A stretch of 64,000 nt of DNA from Dasyornis broadbenti (taxonomy: Eukaryota > Chordata > Aves > Passeriformes > Dasyornithidae). Location: positions 6,260,411 to 6,324,410 of the forward strand of contig VZRN01011464.1 in NCBI GenBank assembly GCA_013397935.1, read 5' to 3'. A model generated the notes under the pieces. The model saw only the letters and a program-made list of their open reading frames with translations, made no database searches and was not told where the DNA came from. How positions within the stretch are numbered: position 1 is the first letter of the stretch; every line of letters starts with the position of its first letter. The position numbers and the translations under genes are program-made. Positions 40,173 to 52,761 of the stretch are shown here, piece by piece.

Positions 40173-42548
40173 CATAATATGTCAGCGAGTAAAAACAAAA
40201 TAACATAAAAATCATGTTGATGTTAGTGCAGGGCCAATTCTTCTCTCTCTGTTACTCTCTCTCACAGTTACTGTGATTCATTACCAGAAGTACTTCAGGA
40301 GTAAATCACTAAGAGAGGTGCTTATGCAGACACACTTACTGTAGTGGGATGCTGATTCTCTGTCTAGTTTTTTATTAGTCAAATAACGAAAAAAGATGGA
40401 AGACAACTTCATATTTTCTCATTAGTATTGACCATTAAGGAAAATTAGAAAGTAAGAAGCAAAGTGCATTGGCAAACTCCTTCATTCAGAAATCCTTTTC
40501 ATTTCCTCTAGATCCACCAACAGAAATACTTCAGTGCCACTGATATCATGATCATGTTTAATTTCTCCTTCAAGCAGTGATGTTGTTTGGAAAAACTAAG
40601 TACCACTGAACTTTCTGGGTCAAAATTCAAAAACACAATAAAAACCTGTCATAATATTTGAGTATGAATTTAATTTCAGGTCCACTAAAACATTACATTA
40701 AAATAATAAAGAAAACAAAGGGTTTTTTAAAATAAAATTCTGCTAGTTTTTCCCAGCCGAACAGAAGTACAGTCATACAAAGCGAAAATTTCTAGCAAAG
40801 ATAGCATAAGCATGGCATGAGATCTGGCTGTAAAATCTAGCACCCTCCTCCCTCCACTAGGACTTCAGGCTAAGGTTTCCACCCATGGCACGTTAGTTAA
40901 TTTTTTAAGCAAACTTAAGAGACTAGTTTCCAGAAGGAAGGAATGTCTCTCTATATTTAAGATACTACAGGTGCAATGTGAACTGCAGAATACAGCATGG
41001 ATCATGTAGCAGAAAGGGAAAGGAGCCTTTTGATAAATTGAAAATACTTTTACAAAACTTTCTTTTCCCTCTGTTATATTTAAATTAGGAAGGCATAAAG
41101 ATTATACCAGCTTAGGAGTAAGGGAGACAAAGTAAACAGATTTGCAACCATTGAACTGTAGAATTACATGAAAAACTGCTATTAAAAATCAGTGGAATAA
41201 GACATATCATCCACAGATTGTTTTTATCCCCAACAATAATTTCATCAGCTGGGTGCATAGCTTCTTCTTTAAAATCAATTCATGCAGTAATCACCTTCCC
41301 TCTGAGCTTACTCAACGTGCAGAACAGCACAAGAGCAGATGAGCTTTCAATTTTCCCGGAGTATGGTTCTGTTCTATCTTGTGTGCTCATGATATTTAAT
41401 TTCCAGTTTCTAAACAGTAAATACTAGTTTGGATTTTTACAAAGGCTAAGTGAATTTAAAAAGTGCAACAGCTCCTGACCTTTAACACATCTGTTGCTGT
41501 AAGGGAGGTTTTTCCTTTGTGTCGTTTTCTACATCTCTACAGATTTGAAATACATTTCTCCTGCACACTACCCACAATCACAAACAAATTACACTCTCTG
41601 TGTCAACATCTGAAACCAAGTCACTAAATCACAACGTGCTGGGATGGAATTGCTGCCCCTATCATCTACCGCTCGCTGCTATCAAAGCCTATAACCGGAT
41701 TAGTGGGAAAACAGCTGTATTACTCATACATTTAAGCTCTTGCAAACAGCAGGTTTTCTCCCCGCAACAAAGCACAGCACTTCAGATAAAGAGCATGCAA
41801 ATCCCAGAGGAAACCATGATATATTAACCCCTGGCTATCTTTACATGATTTAATAGTTCATTCGACCTTTTTTTTTTCCCTGGAAATAAATGCAGGAACT
41901 ACGTTCAATCAGTAGAATGAATGTTTTTTAACCCATCTACATTTAAGTTTCTTTTTTCCCTAGGATTCCCTCATATACAAGGCACAATTTGTTAAATCAT
42001 CCTGTCACTTTTAGGAAGTGATTGACATGAGCTTAAATCCACGTCTTTCAGTTGTGAGCATGAATCATTGTACATATGGGCTTTGTGGGACAACATCTTG
42101 GCAGAGGTTAGCAGTAAAATAGCTCTCTAGTTAACTCAAAACCTCAGACTAAAGACTCTGTGCATATTAAAGCTAACAAGCCATAAAACAACTGTCACAT
42201 TTTTAGGCCAAAAGATCTATGAGGGAAAGAAAAATTGTAGGTAACTTCCTACAATTAGTTAGTGTTGGTGTTCATATATCCATATGCTAATGTTGTATTA
42301 ACTGAACATTTTCACCTAGCTTTTTGGACTTTTTCATTAGCTGATCATGTCTAATACCGAGACGCTTCAGGAAAAAACGTTCTTAAGCAAAAACATGCGA
42401 CATATTGAGTAATTTTTCAAAAATATTTCAATAAATCTACATTTCACCTAGAACAAAATGTTCAAGTTGAAATTTTGGGTGTTGAGTTTACTAAGAAAGC
42501 ACTGGAGTTGGACTTTAGGCATGCCTTCTCCATTGTGGAATATTTGGT

Positions 42549-42665
42549 GAATCATAATGATAGAATCATAATGATAGAATCATAATGACAGAATCATAGA
42601 ATAATTTATGTTGGAAAAGACTTTTAAGATTATCTAGTCCAACTGTTAAACTAATTCTGCCAAAT
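42549..42665 (-). mobile_element. CR1 LINE 3' tail with expanded terminal repeat
   Basis: Three near-identical 14-base units (GAATCATAATGATA) at 42549-42590 precede AATCATAGAAT and the block TTGGAAAAGACTTTTAAGAT, ATCTAGTCCAACTGTTA. This is the reverse complement of a CR1 3' end whose terminal short repeat has expanded and diverged. The body retained is only about 70 bases. Confidence 0.88.
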
Positions 42666-42759
42666 CTTTAAAAATCAAAAGAAATCTTAAAAAAAAAACT
42701 TAAAAAAGGACCAAACTTCTCTGTTCACTTCTCACACTTGCAGAATGCCTTACAGTACT

Positions 42760-42903
42760 ACAACCATTTGTTTCCTAGCTATAGCATATGACTTCCTCTC
42801 TGTTAGAGAAATAAAATATATACCTGTCGTAACACAACATGCTATCGACCACAATTTCACTTGTAAACCATCCAGACACATGAAAACATAGGTTATACAA
42901 AAA
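42760..42903. repeat. 144-bp direct duplication, copy 2
   Basis: This is the second copy of the segment at 40029-40172, 2.73 kb away and same orientation. Seven of the eight differences are transitions; this copy has C or G at most of them, including two CpG sites that are CA and CC in the other copy. It begins about 95 bases after the CR1 tail at 42549-42665. Confidence 0.93.
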
Positions 42904-43500
42904 TAATTGCAATACTGAAAGGATCTAATAAAGACTTTTAAATTGTAAGCTCACAACACCAAATAGCACTTCATAAAAGACTTAGAGGTGCCATGTTCTA
43001 CTGTGAACATTTCTGTGAGTTGTTGCCCCCTCTCATGACGAAAACAGCATGACAAAAATGTCTTCTTTGGTTATGAAGTCAAATTTCTAATGTGCGCCTC
43101 TAAACTTCATTCAAAGAAAAAAGAAGGTCCTTACACATTGTAAGTAACAAAACCCTGGGAAAATACACCGTAGAAAATTTTCAAGGATTTCTAGTCCTTT
43201 TTTGACACAAATCCCAACCTTGAGGCCTGACTAGAATAATAGTGAACCATAGCTAATAAAATACCCAGAGCCTCAGGAAGGCTTAGCATTAGGATACACT
43301 ATTTCTGATCATCTTGGAGCAAACGTAACAAAAGGGATTGGAAAGCTGTGTAAATCAAGAGGTAGCAGGGGTCCAGATTTTCCAGTAGTATAATCTGGCA
43401 CAGCTCCACTGAACACAGTAATCAATTTACAACAGTTTAGGATTAGAAGCCCTTTTTTTTTTTTTTTTAAATCAGTGAACCTATGAAGATTTCAGCTCTC

Positions 43501-43501
43501 N
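43501..43501. other. Single ambiguous base
   Basis: This N follows GCTCTC and lies about 30 bases after a T16 run at 43453-43468, as expected for sequencing trouble after a homopolymer. Confidence 0.95.
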
Positions 43502-44420
43502 AATTTAGACTAAGGAAAATGGTCTTATTCACTATTAAAAACTTTAACAAAGGAAGCACCATTGAGAGTAAGGCCTTGTCTGCTCCTTGGAGAAAGTTCT
43601 AGCTAGACTGTCAGCAAACCATGAAGTAGTAAGTGATTTTAGGAAAGATTTATTTTAGTTGTATTTCAGGTCTTTCTCCCTCAGGCTGGCTACAACATGA
43701 CTGTACAAGTTGAAAATTATCTTCAAAATCATGCCAGTTACTCATCATTGAGGCTGTCTCTTGTAATTAGGAATATGTCAGTTTTCTCATCCTAAATCCT
43801 TAGAATCAAAGCTCTACAGCTGAACAGCTTAATAAAAAAAAAAAAAATTTTAAAAAGCCTTGCCCAAGGCTAGAACATGACATCCAAGATATCGCCCTGA
43901 AAACTGAAAGTTTCACATACCTTCTTCATGGATTCTCCCCTCTATTCTATTACTTATGGGAAAAAATTATTTTGCTACCCATCAAGTTGCTAACTGTAGA
44001 ACTTCTCAGCAATTTCTTGCCCATTTCTTGAGCAGGTCAGATCTATGGCTGTACATCTTCTGTCGTCATGCATCAAGCAACATGAGCAATCAAAGTATCT
44101 GCTGTGTAGAAAACCTGGGAACCAGCAATTATTTCAAGAGAATTTGCTACAAATGTAATGGAAGATGTTTTATACAGACCATAGTATTATACTGGAATGG
44201 AGAATTTGGCTATGCAGAAGTTACTTTTGCCCTTCACTCAAATGTAAATCTACAACATTAACTTTATTTTATAAGAAAACAAACACTAAATGTGATATTT
44301 TGCAATCTATTTTAAGGCTCTTTGCAGCTTAACATTCAAGTATCTCACATCTGGTATTAAAAATAGTTTGCTTATACCTTTGTTGGCAATGCATATTTTG
44401 TGGAAAGAACAGATACTCAC

Positions 44421-44520
44421 TGAAACTACATTCACAAAGTCATCGTCAGACAAGGTCTCCAACATCTCTATGACCGACGTGCGGATCAGCTTCAATGTCA
44501 ATCCACTGACACTCCCACTC
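44421..44520 (-). CDS. CACNA2D1: CACNA2D1 exon, MIDAS serines and first VWA helix (about residues 260-293)
   Basis: This 100-base exon has acceptor TTTTTTTAG and donor GTGAGT. After one base finishing the split alanine codon it reads SGSVSGLTLKLIRTSV and then IEMLETLSDDDFVNVVS. The two serines of SGS are the second and third MIDAS ligands (human S261 and S263), giving DASGS across the intron. The LTLKLIRTSV helix and the LSDDDFVNV strand match alpha-2/delta-1. Relative to human, S277 is isoleucine and A292 is valine. The exon ends in phase 0. The MIDAS site is needed for trafficking of the channel complex in mammalian alpha-2/delta subunits. Confidence 0.97.
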
Positions 44521-45600
44521 CTAAAAAAATGCCACAATAGAAAAGCTGAATTTAGCAAATGTTATGTAAAACATACAAAGAAAAGAGAGAGCACCCACCA
44601 GCACTTTCACCAACTTTCACACAAACATTTTCATCTCCTGAATTCTCCAACTCATCATTAGTGTTATTAAACTATTTATAATTATTAAAGCAAGTCCAAA
44701 ACTGGCACTCAAAGTCCCAGTTCTGTGCCTTAGAGGAGGTCATAATGCTACATCCTTTACTCATTTTCTTTTCAAGAAATCTGAGTTTACCACCTCCAAC
44801 CAATGCATTATCTAAACATTTTATACTCCTACACACAGATTTACAGCTTTGGATTTTCAGAGACACAAATGACAGCTTGTTTGATTCCAGACAAAATCTA
44901 AGCTGAAGTGAAGAAATAAGCAATGTTGATAAAACTCACTGCTGATATGAAAGCATCTCACCACGTGTAAAAGCATTAAATGCAAATTCTTTGCCTGAGA
45001 AGCTTTTCAGCATAAAGCAATCTGACACATCAGGTTCAATGCCTCCTTCAGTCCCTCAACATTGGCTACACCATGGAAGTCGTGCTGAGGCAGAGAGCGA
45101 GCTTTTATTCTTTTCTTTGTTCACTTTCTAGCAAGATTTCATAGTAATCAAACTTGGCAATTTTAAAATCTGAATCATAAAACACATGAAGTCTGCATAC
45201 ATTCTTATCTTTCAGACTTATGAAATCATTATTACATTTATTGTAATACTTCTAGTCATTTTTGGTTTTAGGTTTGTGCTTTACAACAAATCTTGGCATG
45301 CACATGAGAAATATTCACTTGATTGCTTCAGTAATTAATAAGTTGAAAACAGAAAAATATTAACGTGATTAAAAAAACGCACTTCCTTGCCTCCAGTTTT
45401 AGTAATTTTCAGGTTTGGTTTGGGCTTTGTAGAACTATTTTCTACTATGTATTTATTTTGCTCATACAAAGATTTTTGACCCTTGCATATAATGACCTCT
45501 TAATTCCCCCTCTATTTTTCAGTATATGGAGATTTGCTCAATATATCAAAGTACTTTTTTTTATTCCTCTAATGTCAATATTCAGACATTAAACACTTAC
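44521..45600 (-). other. CACNA2D1: Intron of 1080 bases
   Basis: This phase 2 intron splits the second codon of the MIDAS motif. It is AT-rich, and no repeat or other feature is recognised. Confidence 0.88.
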
Positions 45601-45651
45601 GCATCAACTAAAATAAGCATGTCTTTGGGAGATGCAGCTCCTTGGATATAC
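45601..45651 (-). CDS. CACNA2D1: CACNA2D1 exon, entry to the VWA domain (about residues 243-259)
   Basis: This 51-base exon has acceptor TATTTCAG and donor GTAAGT. It supplies the last base of the tryptophan codon and reads YIQGAASPKDMLILVD, followed by two bases (GC) of a split codon. Its last full codon is the aspartate that starts the MIDAS signature DxSxS (human D259), so the metal-binding motif is divided by an intron. The next residue is alanine (GC plus G) where human has valine; that position is the free x of the motif and does not contact the metal. The first beta strand of the VWA fold (MLILVD) is encoded here. Confidence 0.97.
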
Positions 45652-46472
45652 CTGAAATAAATAAATTGTATGAATGACACAAATTTGAATACACATTTTT
45701 TTGTGTGTGATGGCAGATACATTGATCTCTAAACTCAAACTAGCTGAACCAACAAAATCTTCTTTTCGTAGCTAGTACAAAAACCATGTGTTTTTATTTC
45801 CTCTCATGTTGTGTCTCCTAAGTAAATCTAAGTCTAAGCCACATTAGGGAAGTCTGGAAGTAGGATAAACTGATGAAAATTCACTTTTCACATAACTGAA
45901 AAACAGGAATGCTACTTCAGAACTAAAGATCTTGATGACAGATGAATTATTACTCAGCCCAGCTTAGGCAAAAATACTTAGTCCTCTGAAAAAAATAAAT
46001 CCAGCTACATCCAAGTATCAATATGCTTTATGTCTTGAGAGGCTTACATAAAAAAATCATGAGAAGTAATCCCATGGCTCTCCCATCTTTTACCAATCTA
46101 CTGATTTTATTGCTGGTCTAAACCACTGAGATATTTTTAAACACTTGCAAAAGTCTGGAAGAATGGTTTAGTCTAATACTCTAAATTACATTTGATTTTG
46201 GCACAAGATCAGAATTTTTAATTGCCTTATACCTATTTGATTGCTATCTTCCTATGGAAAGGTCCAAAAGTACAACTTACAGTGGGTATTGCATAATTTG
46301 AAAATTGTTTATTCAGAAAAAATTAACTAGTTTTAAAAAGAAAATTACAATATCTAAAATTAAATACTATTAGAAACTATTAGAAACAAATGAACAGAAA
46401 AAAAATGTTTTTACAGCAATATCTAGAAAGCAAATGACGTATACATATCAAACCTTTAAAAAGAAAGCTTAC
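45652..46472 (-). other. CACNA2D1: Intron of 821 bases
   Basis: This phase 2 intron is the shortest in the window and splits the tryptophan codon of RRRPWY. Nothing else is recognised in it. Confidence 0.88.
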
Positions 46473-46542
46473 CATGGTCTTCTGCGTACATCATACAGAT
46501 CTATTTTGTTAGGAGTTCGACTGTTATCTACCCATGGGGAAG
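46473..46542 (-). CDS. CACNA2D1: CACNA2D1 exon carrying the RRR gabapentinoid motif (about residues 220-243)
   Basis: This 70-base exon lies between the acceptor TTTTTAG and the donor GTAAGC. It completes an alanine codon begun in the previous exon and reads SPWVDNSRTPNKIDLYDV followed by RRRPW, with the final tryptophan codon split after two bases. The third arginine of RRR is the residue called R217 in mature numbering or R241 with the signal peptide, whose mutation abolishes gabapentin binding in mammals. W223 and Y236 of the same pocket are also present. The peptide is identical to the human one as I remember it. It belongs to the first dCache module just before the VWA domain and is separated by only 821 bases from the next exon. 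Confidence 0.97.
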
Positions 46543-46746
46543 CTAAAAAGAAAACAAAATTGCATGGAATAATATAAAAACTTTATCTCAAGTATTTTAG
46601 TTACAACAATTTAATATATCAATATCAGAGTTTGCACTATGTAAATATCAACAGTTGGTATGGATAAAAAAAAGTCTGTGTTATAAGTTGTTGAAATACC
46701 TAGACATCCTTATACATATTACTATATAATATAACGCAGTAAAACT

Positions 46747-46820
46747 ACATATATGTGCGTATATACATATACATACACATACATATACACACACACACAC
46801 ACACAGAGATATATATAACT
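46747..46820. repeat. CA microsatellite with AT flanks
   Basis: A TACATA-rich stretch leads into (CA)n of about 18 bases, then AGAGATATATATAACTATAT. It lies about 200 bases upstream, in gene direction, of the 46473-46542 exon. Confidence 0.95.
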
Positions 46821-49800
46821 ATATGGCCAAGTGTGTTGAAGAAATAGGCACTGTAATTGACTACTGATTTCAATGGAACCAAAAATTTGACCAAAGTACT
46901 TCAGAAGATGAAATAACTTTAACAATATACTTATTTTGTAAAAAAGTATGCGTTAATTATTGCTGTATGTAGAAATGGTATCTCAGTTACCAGATACCAA
47001 GCTAAAACTCAGCTAAGAACCTAAACAATTGCACACTGACTCAAGAGCTTTACCTAAAAATGCATATTAGAAAAGTAGCATGAAAGTAGCGTTATCCTCT
47101 GAAGAAAAAAAAAGAGATGTAAATATTTATGTCTCTGTAAAGAAAATTCTTAGAACGATAACTTTTGCAAGTGTTTAATCTAGGCTTTACCATAATTTTC
47201 ATCAAGGGCAGGAAATATTTCCTGAAAAACAAAATGAGCCTTTCAAAACCATATGACAGCTTAACGAACACAAATAAAAATGTGAAAAGTTACAGGGAAT
47301 GAGATAATGTTCTGCAATTTGTTCTCTCACTGTATGCCAACTGCCTTGGGGGAGCTATTTCCTGACATTAATAATTCTTCTGCCTAGGAAATAAAGACAG
47401 ATATAGGCAGCTCCAGGATTCTTCCTAAAAAATCATACATCTAAGGCAAAATGGAAGAATTAGATCTCTACCTATGAATATAAAAAAAGCCATCAGCTTT
47501 GAGTAGCTGCCTATTTTTGATTTTACTGAATGAACCCTTTCCTCAGTGACCAAACCATGATCTGACCCATCACTTACCAGAACATTTAAGCTGAGTGTAA
47601 CCCACATTTAGAAGTATACATTTAGCAGCCACAGAAAACACTGTGTATTGTTGCACACCAGGAGAACCTCAAAATCTATACCAGTATTGTCCATGATATC
47701 AGACTAGACCACCTGACAGGTGCTTTGGGACCTCACAGGGTAAGAGTGCTTGAAATTTTCAGAAATGAGAGAACTGAATTTTTTGAGATAGCAAATGTCA
47801 AAATTCTAACTTAAGTGTCATTACTTAGATATGCATAGGTTAAATTCATCAGTATTTTACACACCTACAAGGTTAGCACATGTTCAGTGATGGACTTTTC
47901 GTGTCTGTTCAGGCTATCCTTTCCATAGGAATTCCATTTGAAAATCCATCTTTCAGTTACATTCCCAGATCTGTATGTAATATGCACATTTCAGTTTGCA
48001 TTATGAGTGGTTTAGGTAAATAGAAAATATAAATCAAGATACTGACTAAGACTGCTAAATTTTTGCCAAAACTTCTAGTCTTTCCAGTGACATCCAATAA
48101 AAGGCTCTGCCCTCTCATACATTCCCCTCTTAATTGACACGTATCTTGGACAGTCTTCATAAACAGAGAATTATCTTAATGTGTGATCTGGATTTATTTC
48201 AAAACAACAGAGAAAATTCAATTTACACTGGTAATGTTACCTTATTTCACATGAAAGGTAAGTTCAACTCCTTAAATGAATTCTCTGAAGCCAAAGGGTG
48301 GTGGCTCAAAGAGAATTTGAATGCAGGAGCTGAAGAAGGGTCCTTCTAACATTATCTTCATACATTACACTGACAGTGGATACTGACAGAGGTAATCATT
48401 TAAAACTGAATCAATGTTGTAAAGACACACAGAATGACAGAATGGCCCTTTAGCTAACATAAATTGTCTACTGAAAATCATCATAGGGCCATTTAGCTAG
48501 AATTCATCTGATACCACAACCTTCACATCCTATTGTAAACTATAGTGTAATTTTTCTAAGTGCTAAACAAATTTACAGAAATATGGGTTAAGATTTCATT
48601 CTGGCTATGTAACAGAAGCTCAGGAGAAATAATCTGGCTACTTTTTTCTGCAAAATTTGAGAGCTACAAATACATGTCAATGTAATCCCACCTGACAGGT
48701 AAGCACATCACTTCCTTGAGGCCAATGTCAGCTATCTAGACAGAAAGCACTTCAGAACTGGGCCCTTTTAGACCAAACAGTGTGTGGCAAATCTTTCAGA
48801 AACATGAAGAGGCAAAATTGACACCAACTTAAAGACCAAATAGTAAAACTTGAAATGCCTGAAACTTTCCCTACTATTCCCAAAAGCACCAAAAGACTGT
48901 GTAACAACAGACAGGGTTTTGAAGTGTTTTTAACTGGAATAAAAAGCACAACAACACTTTTTAAAATTCTGTCTTTTCTTTGGTTTTGTTTTCTAAATAT
49001 GGTGAGGATGATCAAACCTTCGAGTTGAGACAATAAAATGACAGATGTGAAGACAATTTTTTCTAAACTGGCCTACAGTCAAATTCCTTCTGTTAAAACT
49101 TGAGTTGCTAAGCCTTGGACTGTTTCTACCATAGCTTTTCAGAACAGCCTGGGTTGCAGTGAGGCCCAAACTGCCCCTTTTTGGCTACACCTATATTAGT
49201 ATTTTAAAAAGAACAATGGAAAGGAGGGCATTCACCAGAATTAGGCTAAAAATTGTAACAGTCTAATTACACACAAAATAAACTGAAGAAACCACTCGGC
49301 ACACTACTTACAGCCTATCTGATCCTTTTGGAGATTACTGTGAATGGTAACAGTACTTTCTTTTAGGTAGATAGACACAGTGGTGAATTCAACAGCTAAA
49401 TTCTGCCTTTTGCTCATTAGCATGGCTCTTTCAGTGCACACATTCCTGGAATTACTGTCAGCAGCTTCAGGGAGATCTAGAGAAGGTCTTTAAAAACATT
49501 ATTTATTACCACGCTGTTAAACCACTACTTCCTGTGCCACATGTCAGTAAGTTTTGTTTTCTTAGTTAACATATTATTTTCTTTCCAGACAAATATAACA
49601 AGCTTATACATGCTTAACTTCCCATGACTGCAGAATTTATCATAGGATATTAATGGGTGCTGGATCATACACTAATTAAGATATATAATGCATAATGAGA
49701 AAACTTGCTCTATTGATCTTTCTGATGGTTTCTACAACAATTTCCATAATCTAGTAAAAAGCCTCTGTAAGGCTCTGCATAGCATAAATAAGGACTCAGC

Positions 49801-52466
49801 CCTTAGTATCTAAAATTTCATTCACACCAAAGAAGTGCCGAATTTTCTTTTCAACTTCAAGAATTAACACGACTAAATTACTCATTCATCCTAGTCTCTA
49901 TCTGGAATAAATTTTAATTTTAGACGGCTTTGAACAGCCTCAAACCTATTCACTGGTTTTTAGTAACATTCTGAGTATTTACGGATATTATTGAAATTGT
50001 TATTAATAGAAAACTGGAATTCCCTTATGGTATTTATTCTCCCCACTGATCAATTTTAATTTATCCGGATTTAATATATATATATTTTTAAAGCCTTTTT
50101 TTTTTCTTTTTTAAAGATGATAAATGGTTTCTATGCAAAAATAAGTAATTTTGCATTTATAATTCTACAGGAAATAATTAGAAGGGATCGAGACCACAGA
50201 AGGAGACGTTCTTTGGTCCATATACAGAACACAATATAAAACCATTTGGGGAAACTGACTTAGATCTTACTGAGAAGTTATTACACGGTCTAAGATAAAA
50301 GCAAAACAAAATACACAAAATGTATGATTAGACTTTTTCCTCAATAACTAAAGTTGATCAAGGATTTTGAGATTTACAGTTTTATTTATATAACCTACTG
50401 TTTAAAACAGTTTTATCAGCTGGTTTGGAACCTGGCTTCCCAACATCTTCAAGAAATCAAACTCACCACATTTCACTGTTGCGTATGAGTGTCTTTGAAC
50501 TATGTCAACACTGCACAGTTCTCTGGTGCATACATTAGGCTTTAGTCATGTTCTCTTTTGATGATTTTCTTGTTTGGCATGTGGATAGATTTGATACTTT
50601 ATAAATTATTCATTGTATTTGATATCCCTCCCACTTCTGCTGTTTGCTTTGCACAGGACTGGCTATATTTCAAGCAAGAGTAAGCCATGCTTTTCTGTTA
50701 TTTCTGCACATGTACAGTGGAAATCCTGAGTTTTGTTGATTACAAGCAGAACCAATTCACACGGTATAGAAACTGTCATAGGGTAGAGCCCAAATGAAAA
50801 CATTTTTTAGGAAAGGGAGACCTTGGCTGTATAACCTCCGATTCTGAATTCATGAGATGATTCCAGAGGCATAGGTGAGAGTGATGAGGGAAACTGTCCT
50901 GGAAGTTCTGCCCTGCTCTGCTGGTTAGGTATGCATATGCAAGGAACAGAGAGGCAGAGATGAATTATTAACAGCTTTACATCCCTTCAGATTATTATTA
51001 ACACATTTGAGAAAAAAGGCTAAAAGCTGATAATAAGGTAGGTAACAAATGCTAATTATCAAATCCCAGACAGCATCATCTTATTTTGACTCAAACTCCA
51101 AATTTCATCTTGCTATCTTTCAAACAAACACTCATGTGGATATTCAAAAGAATCAAAACCACAGACTATTCAATTCCCTGAGCCAGATTCAATAAAGTCT
51201 TCCTCAGATGGAGCAAAGGTACAAGTTACAGCATATACATTGCCAATAGTTTAATTTCATATTTCTTTTAATCTTTTAGAGAATTTATGTGAAAAAAAGA
51301 AAACTTGCATTCACATATGCAATAACCCAGACTATTTGAGAAATGTCATACTCCTCAATTTTCTACTCAGAAAGAAGTCACCAGGATTGCAGTGTAGCAG
51401 CAGCATCCTTGTAGAATTCCTCAGTTATTTTTCAGTAAAAGGTGAGACATGGTAATTAAAAACAAGAAACAGCCATAACTTTAAAGTCCCCTAACATTAA
51501 TCATCATAAAGTGTTTTCAACTTCTAGAATTACTATCCAGGATATTTGCGTCATAATCATATCTTGGATTAAGAACTGGTTATTACCATCCTCCCAAGAC
51601 AGAGATTGTTACTGACCAAGTCTGCTACCACACCAGATGTTCAGCCAGGACTGAATACAGCCATTTCTTTATGATTTTATTCTGCTAGGGACTGAAAATT
51701 GCCAAGACCTTAAAAAGTGCTCAGGTAAAATCTATTTAACATAGACAGGTCTGTGTAATGTCTTCTGTAACTTTCATAGCACCATGACGATATAGAAAAG
51801 AGAAGATAATAACCTCGAAGTTTTTTAGAATATATTACCCATATGGTAATGGGTAATTATGTTATGGGCAATACTGCACTCAATTTTATCACAAATCAGT
51901 TAAGCAAGGATTTTATACTGGAATAGTCCATACACAAACAAATCTATTGATTTTTGGTCCCAATATACCAAAAATCCCAAAATTGATTAGAATGTGCAAC
52001 ACATACTGCAGTCTGCAACTTAAAATCAACCTCTCTGTGTTATTTTATTTCAGACACAAACATCTCTCTTTCTGCATGTATAAACTGAATTTCATCCTAA
52101 ATGTTTTCCTGCATTAGTTTCACCTGGACTAGCAACATGTCCCAAAAGAGGGCTGGAGTACCAAGGCTTGAGGAAAAGAAGCAACAAGATGTTTTGTTGG
52201 TCTGTTGTTGTTTTCCATTTTCTCCTATAAAAGCAAATTGTGGAGATTTAAAGCTGCACCATAAAGAAACAAAGATGGCATGGATTTTAGCATGAAGGCA
52301 TGGCGACCTGCTGTATGCAATGTCATTAACTCACTAGAAATAGCACATTGTCCTATAACTGGGTGGATCTGCTTGTGTAGCTGCAAAATTCAGCACATCA
52401 GTTTTGAAAAAGAAGCCACAACTGAAGTTACTGTAAGATTTTTCATATCATGAAACAAGGCTGTAG

Positions 52467-52761
52467 TGAGGTGGGTATCAATCTCTTCTCTCAAGTAAGA
52501 AGTGACAGGATGAGAGGAAACAGCCTGGAGTTGCACCAGGGGAGGTTTAGATGGGATATTAGTAAAAATTTCTTCCCAGAAAAGGTTGTGAAGCATTGAA
52601 ACAGGCAGTCCAGGAAAGTGGTAGTCACCACCCCTGGAAGATCAAAAAACTTGTGGATTTGGCATTTGAAGACATGGTTTAGTGGTGAACATGGTGGTGG
52701 TGCTGGGTTGATGGCTGGACTTGATGATCTTAAACGCCTTTTCCTAACAATTTTATGATGA
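52467..52761 (+). mobile_element. CR1 LINE 3' region, plus orientation
   Basis: About 295 bases match the avian CR1 3' region in order: AATCTCTTCTCTCAAGTAAGA, GAGGAAACAGCCTGGAGTTG, GCACCAGGGGAGGTTTAGAT, GGTAGTCACCACCCCTGGAAG, ACATGGTTTAGTGGTGAACAT, then GGACTTGATGATCTTAAACG and a decayed TTTTATGATGA end. It is the longest and clearest transposable element in the window. Confidence 0.95.

Larger units (their letters stand above)
27345..44420 (-). other. CACNA2D1: Intron of 17076 bases
   Basis: This phase 0 intron separates the MIDAS exon from the central VWA exon. It contains AT dinucleotide tracts (27.8 and 32.77 kb), a T20 run at 31.7 kb, a CTCF-like motif at 33.1 kb, two minus-strand CR1 fragments (35.2 and 42.6 kb), a GC-rich block at 35.6 kb, a GT microsatellite at 37.1 kb and two copies of a 144-bp segment (40.03 and 42.76 kb). 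A single N is at 43501. Otherwise I see nothing assignable in 28-31.7, 32.8-35.2, 37.3-40 and 43-44.4 kb. Confidence 0.9.

Noticed and set aside
43018..43036. GTTGCCCCCTCTCATGACG as a third CTCF-like motif.
   Set aside because: The second half of the core (NGTGG) does not match; only the CCCCCT part agrees.
47660..47745. CR1-like phrase (AGACTAGACCACCTGACAGG followed by GGGACCTCACAGGG).
   Set aside because: The similarity covers only about 40 bases with no CR1 end and no flanking CR1 sequence. It is too weak to call.
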